Notes under the pieces: generated by a model
Databases searched by the model: none
What the model was told of the DNA's origin: nothing
Seen by the model: the letters and a program-made list of their open reading frames with translations, nothing else
Program-made: the position numbers and the translations under genes
Assembly: GCA_963816725.1 (NCBI GenBank)
Contig: CAWFMC010000014.1
Span: 62,001 to 126,000 of the forward strand
Source: CAVSUB01 sp963816725
GTDB lineage: Bacteria; Acidobacteriota; Vicinamibacteria; Vicinamibacterales; 2-12-FULL-66-21
Direction: 5' to 3'
DNA length: 64,000 bases
Part shown: in pieces, positions 8,768 to 16,962 of the stretch
Numbering within the stretch: position 1 is the first letter of the stretch
Layout: each line of letters starts with the position of its first letter

Positions 8768-9910
8768 ATGAGCGGCAAAGAGCAGGGACGCGATCCGTAT
8801 CTCGTCAAGTCTGTCGTCCACTCGTCACAGTTGCTGTCCGCCTTCCGGTCGACAGGCGAGGCGCTGCCGCTGCGTGAGGTCGCGGCGCGAAGCGGGCTAC
8901 CCAAGAGCATGGCGTTCCGTCTGCTCTACACCCTCGAACGCTGCGGGATGATCGAGAAGGTCGGCGAGAACCTGTATCGATCGTACGTCCGCCCGCTGCG
9001 CCAGCGTCTGCACCGGCTCGGCTACGCGGCCCAAGGGACCGACTACCAGTTCTCCAAGGAAATCTCGACGGGTCTTCAGCGCGCCGCGGCGGCGCAGGGC
9101 ATCGAGCTCATTTGCGTCGACAACCGCTACAACCCGAAGGTGGCGCAGCGCAACGCCGACATCCTGGTCCGCGAGAAGGTCGACCTCGTGATCGAGTTCC
9201 AGACCGACGAGCACGTCGCCCCGATCGTCGCGGCGAAGTATCGCGAGGCGAACATCCCCTTGATCGCCATCGAGGTGCCGCATCCGGGGGCCACCTACTT
9301 CGGTGCCAACAACTACGAGGCCGGGCTCATCGGCGGCCGGCACCTCGGACGCTGGGCGAAGCAGCACTGGCACAGCGACATCGACGAGATCGTCCTGCTC
9401 GCGCTGGAGCGCGCCGGCAGCCTGCCCAAGATGCGACTTACCGGCATGCTGGTCGGGATGAAGGAAGTGTTCCCGCAGCTCGAAAACTGCCGCGTGACGT
9501 ATCTCGACGGTGACGGCAAGCTCGGCGAGAGCTTCGAGGCGATGCGGCGCCACCTCCGGGTCACCAAGTCGCGGCGGCTCCTCGTCGGCGCGATCAACGA
9601 TCCGAGTGCGCTCGGCGCCCTTCGCGCCTTCCAGGAAGCGGGGCGGGCCGAGAGCTGCGCGATCATGGGCCAGAACGCCTCGCCGGAAGGCCGGGACGAG
9701 CTACGCCAGCTCGATACCCGGCTGATCGGATCGGTCGCCTACTTCCCCGAAAAGTACGGCCCGGAGATCGTCGCCGTGGCGCTGGATATCCTGCATCGCC
9801 GCCCGGTGCCGCCGGCTGTGTTCGTGAAGCACCAGCTCGTGACGCCCGACACCGTGAACCACATCTACCCAAACGACCAGTTGATGCAGATCTCGAATGC
9901 GACGATCTGA
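8768..9910 (+). CDS. Transcriptional regulator: IclR-type helix-turn-helix fused to a periplasmic-binding-protein-like sugar domain
   Basis: A 380-residue predicted cytoplasmic regulator. Residues ~10-75 (YLVKSVVHSSQLLSAFRSTG, LPLREVAARSGLPKSMAFRL, LERCGMIEK) form an IclR-like winged helix rather than a LacI headpiece. Residues ~95-370 look like a Peripla_BP_4 sugar-binding fold (GIELICVDNRYNPKVAQRNA, ADILVREKVDLVIEFQ, YFGANNYEAGLIGGRHLG, VGAINDPSALGALRAFQ). This domain is related to RbsB/RhaS proteins, so the ligand is probably a sugar. The ATG at 8768 has GAGG seven bases upstream; an ATG at 8720 would add 16 residues. It is divergent from the ABC ATPase, with a dyad between them, which supports local control. 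I see no signal peptide. The pairing of these two domains is less common than LacI-PBP. Confidence 0.82.
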   Translation: MSGKEQGRDPYLVKSVVHSSQLLSAFRSTGEALPLREVAARSGLPKSMAFRLLYTLERCGMIEKVGENLYRSYVRPLRQRLHRLGYAAQGTDYQFSKEISTGLQRAAAAQGIELICVDNRYNPKVAQRNADILVREKVDLVIEFQTDEHVAPIVAAKYREANIPLIAIEVPHPGATYFGANNYEAGLIGGRHLGRWAKQHWHSDIDEIVLLALERAGSLPKMRLTGMLVGMKEVFPQLENCRVTYLDGDGKLGESFEAMRRHLRVTKSRRLLVGAINDPSALGALRAFQEAGRAESCAIMGQNASPEGRDELRQLDTRLIGSVAYFPEKYGPEIVAVALDILHRRPVPPAVFVKHQLVTPDTVNHIYPNDQLMQISNATI

Positions 9911-9912
9911 AG

Positions 9913-10059
9913 ACACCGGGACCGGGGATCGGGGACCAGGGATCAGGGGGTTCAAGGTTCAGGGTTCAGTACGAGTGGACGGCAGAACGCGGTTGCCGCA
10001 CCAGGCCCCCCGTGCTACGAGTGGTTTTGCCGGGTCCCCGGTCCGTGGTCCCCAGCCCC
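9913..10059. repeat. Paired heptanucleotide tracts between convergent genes
   Basis: The left tract 9913-9968 runs GACCGGG, GATCGGG, GACCAGG, GATCAGG and then three GGGTTCA-type units. The right tract 10032-10059 runs GGGTCCC, CGGTCCG, TGGTCCC, CAGCCCC. The GGGACC-type and GGTCCC-type runs are complementary, so RNA from either strand could fold across the gap. The right tract lies inside the 3' end of lutC and encodes its Gly/Asp/Pro-rich tail. This is a likely bidirectional terminator-like junction, by inference. Confidence 0.85.
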
Positions 10060-10698
10060 CACGATAATCACGTCCAACGTCCGCGGTCCATGCACTCCGC
10101 GGACGCGGATCATCTCGATGTCCGCGGTCGCGGACGGCCCGGAAATCGTGGTGATGAGCGCCGGGTTCAGCGAGGCGAGCCGGCGGAATGCCTCCGGAAC
10201 TGTTTCGACGATCTGATCGGCGCGGACGACGCACAGGTGATAGTCGGGAATCAGCGTCACGGCGCGGCGTCCTTCGCCGGCACCGTGGGTGAGCACGATC
10301 GTGCCGGTCAGGGCGACGGCCAGCGTTGCCAGTGTCAACACTCCCTCGCGCCGATCGAGATCCTCGTACGATAACCCTGTGTCCGGCACGGCCTCGACGC
10401 TGGCTGACAGCAACGCCGCCGGAAAACCGTCCGGGACAACAAGCTGGCGCTTGCCGCGCGCGGCGCACACACCGCCAATCACGCGAGACACGGACGACGA
10501 GTCGGCGGAATGCACGGTGACGTTGTAGTGCGTCAACCGATCGGCGAACAGCGCCGTCCGCTGCGCCGCGTCGAGCGACCCGTCCGCGGCGTAGTCGCGC
10601 GCAATCCCGGCATAATCGCCCGCTCGGTCGCCGGGCGGGGCGGCAATCGCCCGCCGGACCGCCTTGAGGATGTCGGCGCGGGCGCCGGACGCGATCAT
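10015..10698 (-). CDS. lutC: Lactate utilization protein C (LutC/YkgG family)
   Basis: This 227-residue protein starts at an ATG that overlaps the lutB stop as ATGA. It has the LUD-domain core of the family (YNVTVHSADSS, GVLTLATLAVALTGTIVLTHG, ITTISGPSATADIEMIRVRGVHGP), close to the VxxADxAIAETGT...SGPSKTADIE...GVHGP pattern. LutC works with LutA and LutB in oxidation of L-lactate to pyruvate at the membrane. Family knowledge gives the pathway; the order lutA-lutB-lutC on one strand supports it. The last dozen residues (GDHGPGTRQNHS) are encoded by a heptanucleotide repeat tract and are probably not conserved. Confidence 0.92.
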   Translation of the reverse strand: MIASGARADILKAVRRAIAAPPGDRAGDYAGIARDYAADGSLDAAQRTALFADRLTHYNVTVHSADSSSVSRVIGGVCAARGKRQLVVPDGFPAALLSASVEAVPDTGLSYEDLDRREGVLTLATLAVALTGTIVLTHGAGEGRRAVTLIPDYHLCVVRADQIVETVPEAFRRLASLNPALITTISGPSATADIEMIRVRGVHGPRTLDVIIVGAGDHGPGTRQNHS

Positions 10699-12119
10699 CG
10701 CGCCTTCCCCGGCGTCCGGCTCGCCCACCATTGCCTGAACGATTGCGCCGGCATCGCCGGCAGATCGCGGGTCTCGGTCCAGCCCGCGCCGGGTCCGGGC
10801 AGGGCGGAAATCGAGGGTCCGTCGGCGAATGGGCGTTGCGCGATCCTGCCAAGGCGCTGCGCCAGGCCGAGCCACCCGCCGCTCGAAAACGCCAGACTGG
10901 CGGCGCGCATCACCAGCCCTTCGGCGCGGGGCCGATCCTGCTCGACGATGCGCCGGCGCAGATGGATCAGGATCTCCGGGATGTTGATCTTGACCGGGCA
11001 TACCTCATAGCACGCGCCGCACAACGACGACGCATACGGCAGCGTGGTCGAATGCTCCATGCCCTGCAGCTGCGGGGTCAGGATGGCGCCGATCGGACCG
11101 CTGTAGATCGATCCGTAGGCGTGTCCGCCGGTTTGACGATAGACCGGACACGCGTTCAGGCATGCCGCGCAGCGGATGCAGTGCAGCGTCTCGCGCGCTT
11201 CGGCGTCCTCGAGCACACGAGTCCGTCCGTTATCGAGCAGGACGACGTGAAACTCCTCGGGTCCGTCTCCGCCTCGCGTACCGGTCCAGATGGAGTTGTA
11301 CGGGTTCATCCGCTCGCCGGTCGCGGAGCGCGGCAGCAACTGCAGATACACCTCGAGGTCCGCCAGCGACGGGACGACCTTTTCGATCCCGACGAGCGTG
11401 ATCAGGATCTTCGGCAACGTGATGCACATCCGCCCGTTGCCTTCGGACTCGACGACGCAGACCCCGCCGGTGTCGGCAATCGCGAAGTTGGCGCCGCTGA
11501 ACCCGACCTTCACGCGCAGGAACTTCTCGCGCAGGAACTGCCGCGCGGCGCCGGCCAGGTCCTCGGGCTCCGGACCGAGCGCCCCCAGCCCCATCGTCTT
11601 CTGGAAGAGCGCGCGGATCTCGGCGCGGTTGCGGTGCAGCGCCGGCACGACAATGTGCGACGGCCGATCGCGACCGAGCTGGATGATGAGGTCCGCGAGA
11701 TCCGTCTCGAACGGGGTGATCCCGGCGGCCTCGAGCGCCTCGTTCAGGCGGGTCTCATCCGAGGTCATGGTCTTGACCTTGATCACCTCGTGCTCGCCAT
11801 GACCCTGAATCAGCGAGACGATGATCCGGTTGGCCTCGTCGGCGTCGCGGGCCCAGTGCACGTGGCCGCCGGCGCGCGTGCACTGTTCTTCGAATCGGGC
11901 GAGGTACTCGTCGAGATGGCGCATGACGTGCGCCTTGATCTGGCGACCCGACTCGCGCAGCGCCTCCCAGTCGCTCGTCTCTCCGACGACCAGGGCGCGC
12001 TTGGCGCGGATGACGTCAGTGGCGCGGCGCACGTTGGCGCGCAGCTGCTGGTTGGCGAGCGCCGATTTCGCCGCCTCCGGAAAGTCCGGCGCATCCTCCG
12101 CGTGGCCGACGTGGATCAT
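10695..12119 (-). CDS. lutB: Lactate utilization iron-sulfur protein B (LutB/YkgF family)
   Basis: 474 residues, the family's usual length. The N-terminal LUD domain covers residues ~60-300 (DWEALRESGRQIKAHV, GVCVVESEGNGRM). The C-terminal ferredoxin-like domain has two 4Fe-4S cysteine clusters, CIRCAACLNACPVY and CGACYEVCPVKI. It passes electrons in lactate oxidation together with LutA and LutC. The ATG at 12119 overlaps the lutA stop as ATGA, and its own stop overlaps lutC in the same way, so the three are translationally coupled. Downstream of rhaEW, it would oxidise the lactate released from lactaldehyde. Confidence 0.95.
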   Translation of the reverse strand: MIHVGHAEDAPDFPEAAKSALANQQLRANVRRATDVIRAKRALVVGETSDWEALRESGRQIKAHVMRHLDEYLARFEEQCTRAGGHVHWARDADEANRIIVSLIQGHGEHEVIKVKTMTSDETRLNEALEAAGITPFETDLADLIIQLGRDRPSHIVVPALHRNRAEIRALFQKTMGLGALGPEPEDLAGAARQFLREKFLRVKVGFSGANFAIADTGGVCVVESEGNGRMCITLPKILITLVGIEKVVPSLADLEVYLQLLPRSATGERMNPYNSIWTGTRGGDGPEEFHVVLLDNGRTRVLEDAEARETLHCIRCAACLNACPVYRQTGGHAYGSIYSGPIGAILTPQLQGMEHSTTLPYASSLCGACYEVCPVKINIPEILIHLRRRIVEQDRPRAEGLVMRAASLAFSSGGWLGLAQRLGRIAQRPFADGPSISALPGPGAGWTETRDLPAMPAQSFRQWWASRTPGKAR

Positions 12120-12859
12120 CGGGCGGCCGGCGATTCCGTGGCGGCGAGGATCTCGGCCAGATGGAGGCAGCGCCGGTCCGGCGCGGTCCGCGCCAGCACC
12201 CCGTTGATCTGCATCAGGCAGGAATTGTCGGTCGCGGTGCACACCTCAGCGCCCGTGGCGACGACGGCGTGCACCTTGTCCATCGCCATCGCCGTCGACA
12301 CGTCCGCGTTCTTGACCGCGAACGTGCCGCCAAAGCCGCAGCACTGATCCTGACCCGCCAGCGGCGTCAGCTGGAGCCCGCGTACGGCATTCAGCAGCCG
12401 GACCGGGCGATCACCCAGATGCAGGGAGCGCAGCGAATGGCAAGACGTATGGAGCGTCACCCGGTGCGGGTAGCTGGCGCCGACGTCCTCGACACCGAGC
12501 TTGTCGATCAGCAGTTCGCTGAACTCGTACACGCGCGGCAGCAGCGACTCGACCGCGGCGATCAACGCCGCGTCACCGGACTCGGCGGCCATCTTCGGAT
12601 AGTGATCCCGCATCATCGCAACGCAGGACGCCGACGGCACGCAGATGACCGCCGCGTCCGCGAAGGTCTTCACGAAGTGCCGCAGCACCGGCAGCGCTTC
12701 CGCGGCGTAGCCGGTGTTGTAGTGCATCTGGCCGCAGCAGGTCTGCGCGGCCCTGAACTCGACCTCGTGCCCGAGCCGCTCGAGCACCGCCACGACCGCC
12801 TTCCCCGTGTCGGGGAAGAGCGTGTCGTTATAGCAGCCGATGAAGAGGGAGATGAGCAT
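12116..12859 (-). CDS. lutA: Lactate utilization protein A (LutA/YkgE family, CCG-domain oxidoreductase)
   Basis: 247 residues with the two cysteine-rich CCG-type motifs of this family: QTCCGQMHYNTGY near residue 40 and QDQCCGFGGTFAVKN near residue 185, plus TLHTSCHSLRSL. LutA is the heterodisulfide-reductase-like subunit of the LutABC L-lactate oxidising system. It is the first of three overlapping lut genes and follows the rhamnulose-phosphate aldolase gene by about 100 bases, across a repeat tract. It is probably cotranscribed with rhaB and rhaEW; no separate promoter is evident. Confidence 0.94.
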   Translation of the reverse strand: MLISLFIGCYNDTLFPDTGKAVVAVLERLGHEVEFRAAQTCCGQMHYNTGYAAEALPVLRHFVKTFADAAVICVPSASCVAMMRDHYPKMAAESGDAALIAAVESLLPRVYEFSELLIDKLGVEDVGASYPHRVTLHTSCHSLRSLHLGDRPVRLLNAVRGLQLTPLAGQDQCCGFGGTFAVKNADVSTAMAMDKVHAVVATGAEVCTATDNSCLMQINGVLARTAPDRRCLHLAEILAATESPAAR

Positions 12860-12876
12860 GTGGCTTCGCGGGAGCG

Positions 12877-12962
12877 CTTCCAGCGTCCAGCTCCCAGCTT
12901 CGTGCCTCAGATTGCAACTTCATCCGAAGCGAACCCGAGCCGGTAGCTGGCAGCTGGAAGCT
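12877..12962. repeat. Paired heptanucleotide tracts (CTTCCAG / AGCTGGA family) between rhaEW and lutA
   Basis: The left block 12877-12900 is CTTCCAG, CGTCCAG, CTCCCAG, CTT. The right block 12944-12962 is TAGCTGG, CAGCTGG, AAGCT, which is complementary to it. The right block touches the rhaEW stop codon (minus-strand TAG at 12963-12961). A hairpin in the intercistronic mRNA is therefore possible. Confidence 0.75.
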
Positions 12963-15192
12963 ATCGGAGAAACGCCTCCGGCAACCCGCCGTCGACGGGG
13001 ATGACGTGGCCGGTGGTCTTGGCGCTCTGGTCGCCGGCCAGGAAGCAGATCGCGTTGGCGTTGTCCTCCGGGAGGATCGGCCGCCGGGTGATCGTGCGCT
13101 GGGCATAGAACTCGGCCAGCTTGTGGCGCAGGTCTTCGGTCGACTCCGACTCGTCGAAGGCGATCGAATACTTCTTCAACGACACCATCACGCGGTCGCG
13201 CGGGAACATCGACGAGCCGGCTACCACCGTGGCCGGCGCGATCCCGTTCACGCGCACCAGCGGTCCCAGCCCGATCGCCAGCTCTCGCACCAGATGGTTG
13301 ATCGCCGCCTTGCTGACGTCGTAGGCCTCGCTTCCCGCCTTCGGCACGACGGCATTGGCGGAACTCGTCAGCACGAGGCTTGCCGGGAGACCCTGTTCCT
13401 TCAGGATGGCTCCCGCCTCCTGCGCCAGCACGAAGTTCGAGGTCACGTTGATATGGAGGGTCTTCGCCCACACGTCCTCGGCAGGTGTTCCCGGTGCAGG
13501 AGTCGGAAAGATCGCCGCAGTGTTGACGACGATGTCGACGCCGCCGAACTGACGGACCGTCTTGCGCAGCGCCTCGGCGATGGTCGGGCGGCTGGTCAGA
13601 TCCAGCGCCGCCGAGGTGACGGAATCGGCGTTCGAGAGCTTGGCCACGTCGCGCGCCGTCTCTTCCGCTCCCGCCGTGTTGGCGTCGGCGACCACGACAT
13701 GGCCTCCGCGCTTGGCGATCTGGAGCGCGACCTCGCGGCCGATGCCGCTACCGCCGCCGACGACCACCGCGATCCGGCGGCTCAACTCACGCTCCGGCGG
13801 CATCCGCTGCAGCTTGGCCTCTTCGAGCGCCCAGTACTCGATGCGGAAGGCCTCGAGCCGCGGCAGCGCGACGTAGTTGCGGAACGTCTTGAACTGGTCA
13901 GCCTGCTCCGGGCGGCGGACTTGCGGCAGCGTCCGACCGGCTGGGGCATCCGCGGTCTCCAGCGCGTTCGCGCCGGCCATCACGTGGATCGCGTTCACGA
14001 AGAACTCGGTGGTGATCCGCGCTTCGCGCTTGTCCTTGCCGAACCCGAACAGTCCGAGCCCCGGAATAACGACCACAGACGGATTGCTGTCGCGCAGCTT
14101 GGGCGACGCCGGTTCCGCGAATGCCTGGTAATAGGCCTTGTAGTCGTCCCGATACTTGCCGATGCGCTCGCCGATGCGCGTCTTGAGGGTCGCGATATCT
14201 TCGGTGCCGGCGTTCCACGGGATGAACATCGGCGAGATCCGCGTACGGAGGAAGTGGTCGGGGCAGCTGGTGCCCATCTGACAGAGGTCCTCGGCCCACG
14301 CCGAGTTGGCGAAGGTCAGCGCGTCCTCGCTGCCGTCGAAGTGCCCGATCACACGGCGGTTCGACGAGACCGCGCCGCGGAGCGCCGGGAACAGCTGGAT
14401 CACCGCCGCCTCACGATCCGCGACCGTGCCCGTCACCTTCACGCCGCCGAACAGCGGAGCCCCGCTTCGTTCGCGATGTTCCTGGACGAACTCGCCCATC
14501 TGGTCGATGGTGCGAACGCTATTCAGATAGCACTCCTTCTGCGTCGTCCCCCAGGTGAAGAGGCCGTGCCCGCCGAGGATGAGGCCGTCCGCGCCAGGAT
14601 TCGTTTCGACCGAGCGCTTGAGCATCAGCGCCAGCTCGAACCCGGGCCGCTGCCACGGGACCCAGATGATCTTGCGGCCGTACTTCTTGTTGAACTCCTC
14701 GAGCTTGGCGTGCCCGTTGGCGCTCGCGGCCAGAGCGATCGCCCAGTCGGGATGCAGGTGGTCGACGTGATCGTACGGCAGGAACGCGTGCAGCGGCGTG
14801 TCAATGGAGGCCGCGACGCGGTTCTCGCCGAACGCGCACAGCGGGTACATCGCGACCATCTCGTCTTCGAACTCCTCGCCGCGATAGCGCGCGATCAGGC
14901 GTTCGAGCTTGTCGAGGTACAGGATCGCGAAGCCCGACGTGCCCATGGAGCGAAGGTCGCCGCCGCTCCCCTTCACGGCCATGACCCGCTGCGGCTCGCC
15001 GGTCAGCGGATCGCTGAGATCGAACTTCGAGCTGGTGTTGCCGCCCCCGAAGTTGGTGATCCGCAGGTCCGCGCCGAGCAGGTTCGAACGGTAGCGCAGC
15101 AACTCGAGGGGCGAGTTCTTCAGCTTCTCCGCCTCCTGGTCGTCCCACAGGTTCTTCAGAAAGCGTGTTTCGATGGTCGTCGTGTCAGACAC
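12961..15192 (-). CDS. rhaEW: Bifunctional rhamnulose-1-phosphate aldolase / lactaldehyde (alcohol) dehydrogenase
   Basis: 743 residues in two parts. The N-terminal class II aldolase/adducin domain (~1-430) has the metal-binding histidines in FLPYDHVDHLHPDWA and GGHGLFTWG. The C-terminal short-chain dehydrogenase (~465-743) has the nucleotide loop VVVGGGSGIGREVA, the active-site serines and YDVSKAA (YxxxK). Proteins of this architecture split L-rhamnulose-1-phosphate into DHAP and L-lactaldehyde and oxidise the latter to L-lactate. The GTG start at 15192 overlaps the rhaB stop by 8 bases. LutABC directly downstream would consume the lactate, a strong contextual match. In bacteria lacking the fusion, RhaD and AldA do these two jobs. 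Confidence 0.95.
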   Translation of the reverse strand: MSDTTTIETRFLKNLWDDQEAEKLKNSPLELLRYRSNLLGADLRITNFGGGNTSSKFDLSDPLTGEPQRVMAVKGSGGDLRSMGTSGFAILYLDKLERLIARYRGEEFEDEMVAMYPLCAFGENRVAASIDTPLHAFLPYDHVDHLHPDWAIALAASANGHAKLEEFNKKYGRKIIWVPWQRPGFELALMLKRSVETNPGADGLILGGHGLFTWGTTQKECYLNSVRTIDQMGEFVQEHRERSGAPLFGGVKVTGTVADREAAVIQLFPALRGAVSSNRRVIGHFDGSEDALTFANSAWAEDLCQMGTSCPDHFLRTRISPMFIPWNAGTEDIATLKTRIGERIGKYRDDYKAYYQAFAEPASPKLRDSNPSVVVIPGLGLFGFGKDKREARITTEFFVNAIHVMAGANALETADAPAGRTLPQVRRPEQADQFKTFRNYVALPRLEAFRIEYWALEEAKLQRMPPERELSRRIAVVVGGGSGIGREVALQIAKRGGHVVVADANTAGAEETARDVAKLSNADSVTSAALDLTSRPTIAEALRKTVRQFGGVDIVVNTAAIFPTPAPGTPAEDVWAKTLHINVTSNFVLAQEAGAILKEQGLPASLVLTSSANAVVPKAGSEAYDVSKAAINHLVRELAIGLGPLVRVNGIAPATVVAGSSMFPRDRVMVSLKKYSIAFDESESTEDLRHKLAEFYAQRTITRRPILPEDNANAICFLAGDQSAKTTGHVIPVDGGLPEAFLR

Positions 15193-16654
15193 AAGTCAAC
15201 TCCACGTACTCGTGAAAGCGCCGGTAATGAGTGTTCCACCGGTCCGCGTCGGCCGGGGCAAAGTGCTCGACCGGGAACGAGCGATCGATCACCGCCCGCG
15301 CCTCGCGCAGGGACGCGACGGCGCCGGTGGCAACCATCTGCATCGCGATGTTGCCGAGCGCCGTGGCTTCGACGGGCCCGGCCACCACCGCACGGCCGGT
15401 GGCATTGGCGGTGAATTGATTCAGCAGCCGGTTGCGCGATCCGCCGCCGACGATGCGAATGGTGGCGAAGCGGGTGCCGGTCACTTCTTCGAGCGACTCG
15501 AGCACCTGGCGATACTTGAACGCCAGGCTCTCGAGGATCGCGCGCACGTAGCCGCCCGGTCCGGCGGGTTCGGCCTGCCCGGTCTGTCGGCAATACGTCG
15601 CGATCGCCTCAACCATGTCGTCCGGATGAAGGAACGCGCGGTGATCGGGATCGAACAACGAGGTGAACCCGGGTCCGTGCTGCCCCGCCGCCGTGAGCAG
15701 CTCGTCGTAGTTGTAGGTCTTCCCCTGGCGTGCCCAGGTGCGGCGGCAGGACTGCAGCAGCCACAAGCCGCCGATGTTCTTCAGCAGCCGCGTCGTGCCG
15801 TCGACCCCGCCTTCATTCGTGAAGTTCAGCTCGCGGGTGCGGTCGCTCACGATCGGGGCGGGCCGCTCGGTTCCGAGCAGCGACCACGTCCCGGAGCTGA
15901 GGAACGCGCTGGTCCCGCCGGCTTCGACGGACGCCACGGCGGAGGCGGTGTCGTGACATGCCGGCACGATGACCGGCGTCCCCTCCCGCGCGGCGCACGC
16001 GTTGCCCGTGATCGTCCCGACCACGGAACCCGGCTCGACCAGCGGCTGCAACAGGCGCGTCGGGAGATCGAGTGAGTCGAGCAGGCCGGTCGCCCAGCTG
16101 CGGCTGCGCGCGTCGACCATCGCGGTCGTGGTCGCGTTCGTGTACTCGCAGCGAAGCTCGCCCGACAGCCAGAAGTTCAGCAGGTCCGGAATCGTCACGA
16201 GCGCGTCGGCGGCGGCAATCAGTCGCGGGGTCGCGCGACACGCAGCGTAGAGCTGATAAATGGTGTTGAAGGGCAGGAACTGGATGCCCGTCGCCTCGTA
16301 GACGGTGCGCGCGCCGAGGCGATCGTTGATCGCCTGCATCACCCCGTCGGTTCGCGCGTCACGATAGCTGAAGGGGTTTTCGAGCAGGGTGCCGCGCTCG
16401 CCGAGCAGGGCGTAGTCGCAGCCCCACGTGTCGACGGCGACGCTGTCGAGCGACGGCCCGGACACCCGGTCGAGGCCGCGCTGCATCTCGAGCCACAGCC
16501 GGGACACATCCCAATGCAGCTGACCGGCGTAACGCACCGGTTCGTTGGGGAAGCGACAGAGCTCGGTGAGATCCAGGACGCCGCCGGTGAGCTGCCCGAG
16601 GATGGCGCGTCCGCTCTCCGCCCCTAAGTCAAACGCGAGGAAACGATTCGTCAC
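15185..16654 (-). CDS. rhaB: Rhamnulokinase (FGGY family)
   Basis: 489 residues of the FGGY sugar-kinase family. The ATP-binding N-lobe begins FLAFDLGAESGRAILG, VDTWGCDYALLG is typical of rhamnulokinases, and the C-lobe has SSGTWSLLGTE and IRIVGGGSRNRLLNQFTA. It phosphorylates L-rhamnulose to rhamnulose-1-phosphate in the cytoplasm. The GTG start at 16654 has GAGAGGG upstream; a longer in-frame ORF adds about 66 residues without family similarity. It is the first gene of rhaB-rhaEW-lutABC. The 308-base divergent gap upstream (16655-16962) contains CGAAACG at 16695 and CCGAAACCGCTTTG near 16889, resembling the candidate operators at 6784-8714. Confidence 0.93.
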   Translation of the reverse strand: MTNRFLAFDLGAESGRAILGQLTGGVLDLTELCRFPNEPVRYAGQLHWDVSRLWLEMQRGLDRVSGPSLDSVAVDTWGCDYALLGERGTLLENPFSYRDARTDGVMQAINDRLGARTVYEATGIQFLPFNTIYQLYAACRATPRLIAAADALVTIPDLLNFWLSGELRCEYTNATTTAMVDARSRSWATGLLDSLDLPTRLLQPLVEPGSVVGTITGNACAAREGTPVIVPACHDTASAVASVEAGGTSAFLSSGTWSLLGTERPAPIVSDRTRELNFTNEGGVDGTTRLLKNIGGLWLLQSCRRTWARQGKTYNYDELLTAAGQHGPGFTSLFDPDHRAFLHPDDMVEAIATYCRQTGQAEPAGPGGYVRAILESLAFKYRQVLESLEEVTGTRFATIRIVGGGSRNRLLNQFTANATGRAVVAGPVEATALGNIAMQMVATGAVASLREARAVIDRSFPVEHFAPADADRWNTHYRRFHEYVELTCV

Positions 16655-16899
16655 GCGCCCATGCCCTCTCAACGCCTGAACTGCCGGCTGGTGACGAAAC
16701 GAGCCCTGGGCGTCACGATGGCGGCGCGAACAGCATACGCTCCGCGCCGGGCAAAACAGGAAAGAGTTTGCGGCCCTCCCCTTGTTTGATTGTGCAAAAC
16801 GGCGGCATCCACGCTGACCGGGGGCCGGGCACGCTGAGGCGGGCGCGGGCATGACTGGCGTTTGTCACAACGAAAAACCCAGCGTTGGCCGAAACCGCT

Positions 16900-16928
16900 T
16901 TGACAGGGCTCCCGAGCGGGCATAGGCT
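16900..16928 (+). promoter_or_regulatory. Candidate sigma70-type promoter for the FG-GAP gene
   Basis: A perfect -35 TTGACA (16900-16905) is followed after 17 bases by TAGGCT (16923-16928), 34 bases before the ATG at 16963. An AGGGAG ribosome-binding site lies between. The preceding bases (CCGAAACCGCTTTG) resemble a degenerate GAAAC-type operator, so the gene may share sugar control with the divergent rhaB operon. Confidence 0.55.
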
Positions 16929-16962
16929 CCCCTGCGAACGGATGCCGCCAGGGAGATCACGC

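Noticed and set aside
13006..15414. 802-codon plus-strand ORF opposite rhaEW
   Set aside because: It is Arg/His/Asp-rich without recognisable motifs, while the minus strand encodes an intact aldolase-dehydrogenase with catalytic residues.
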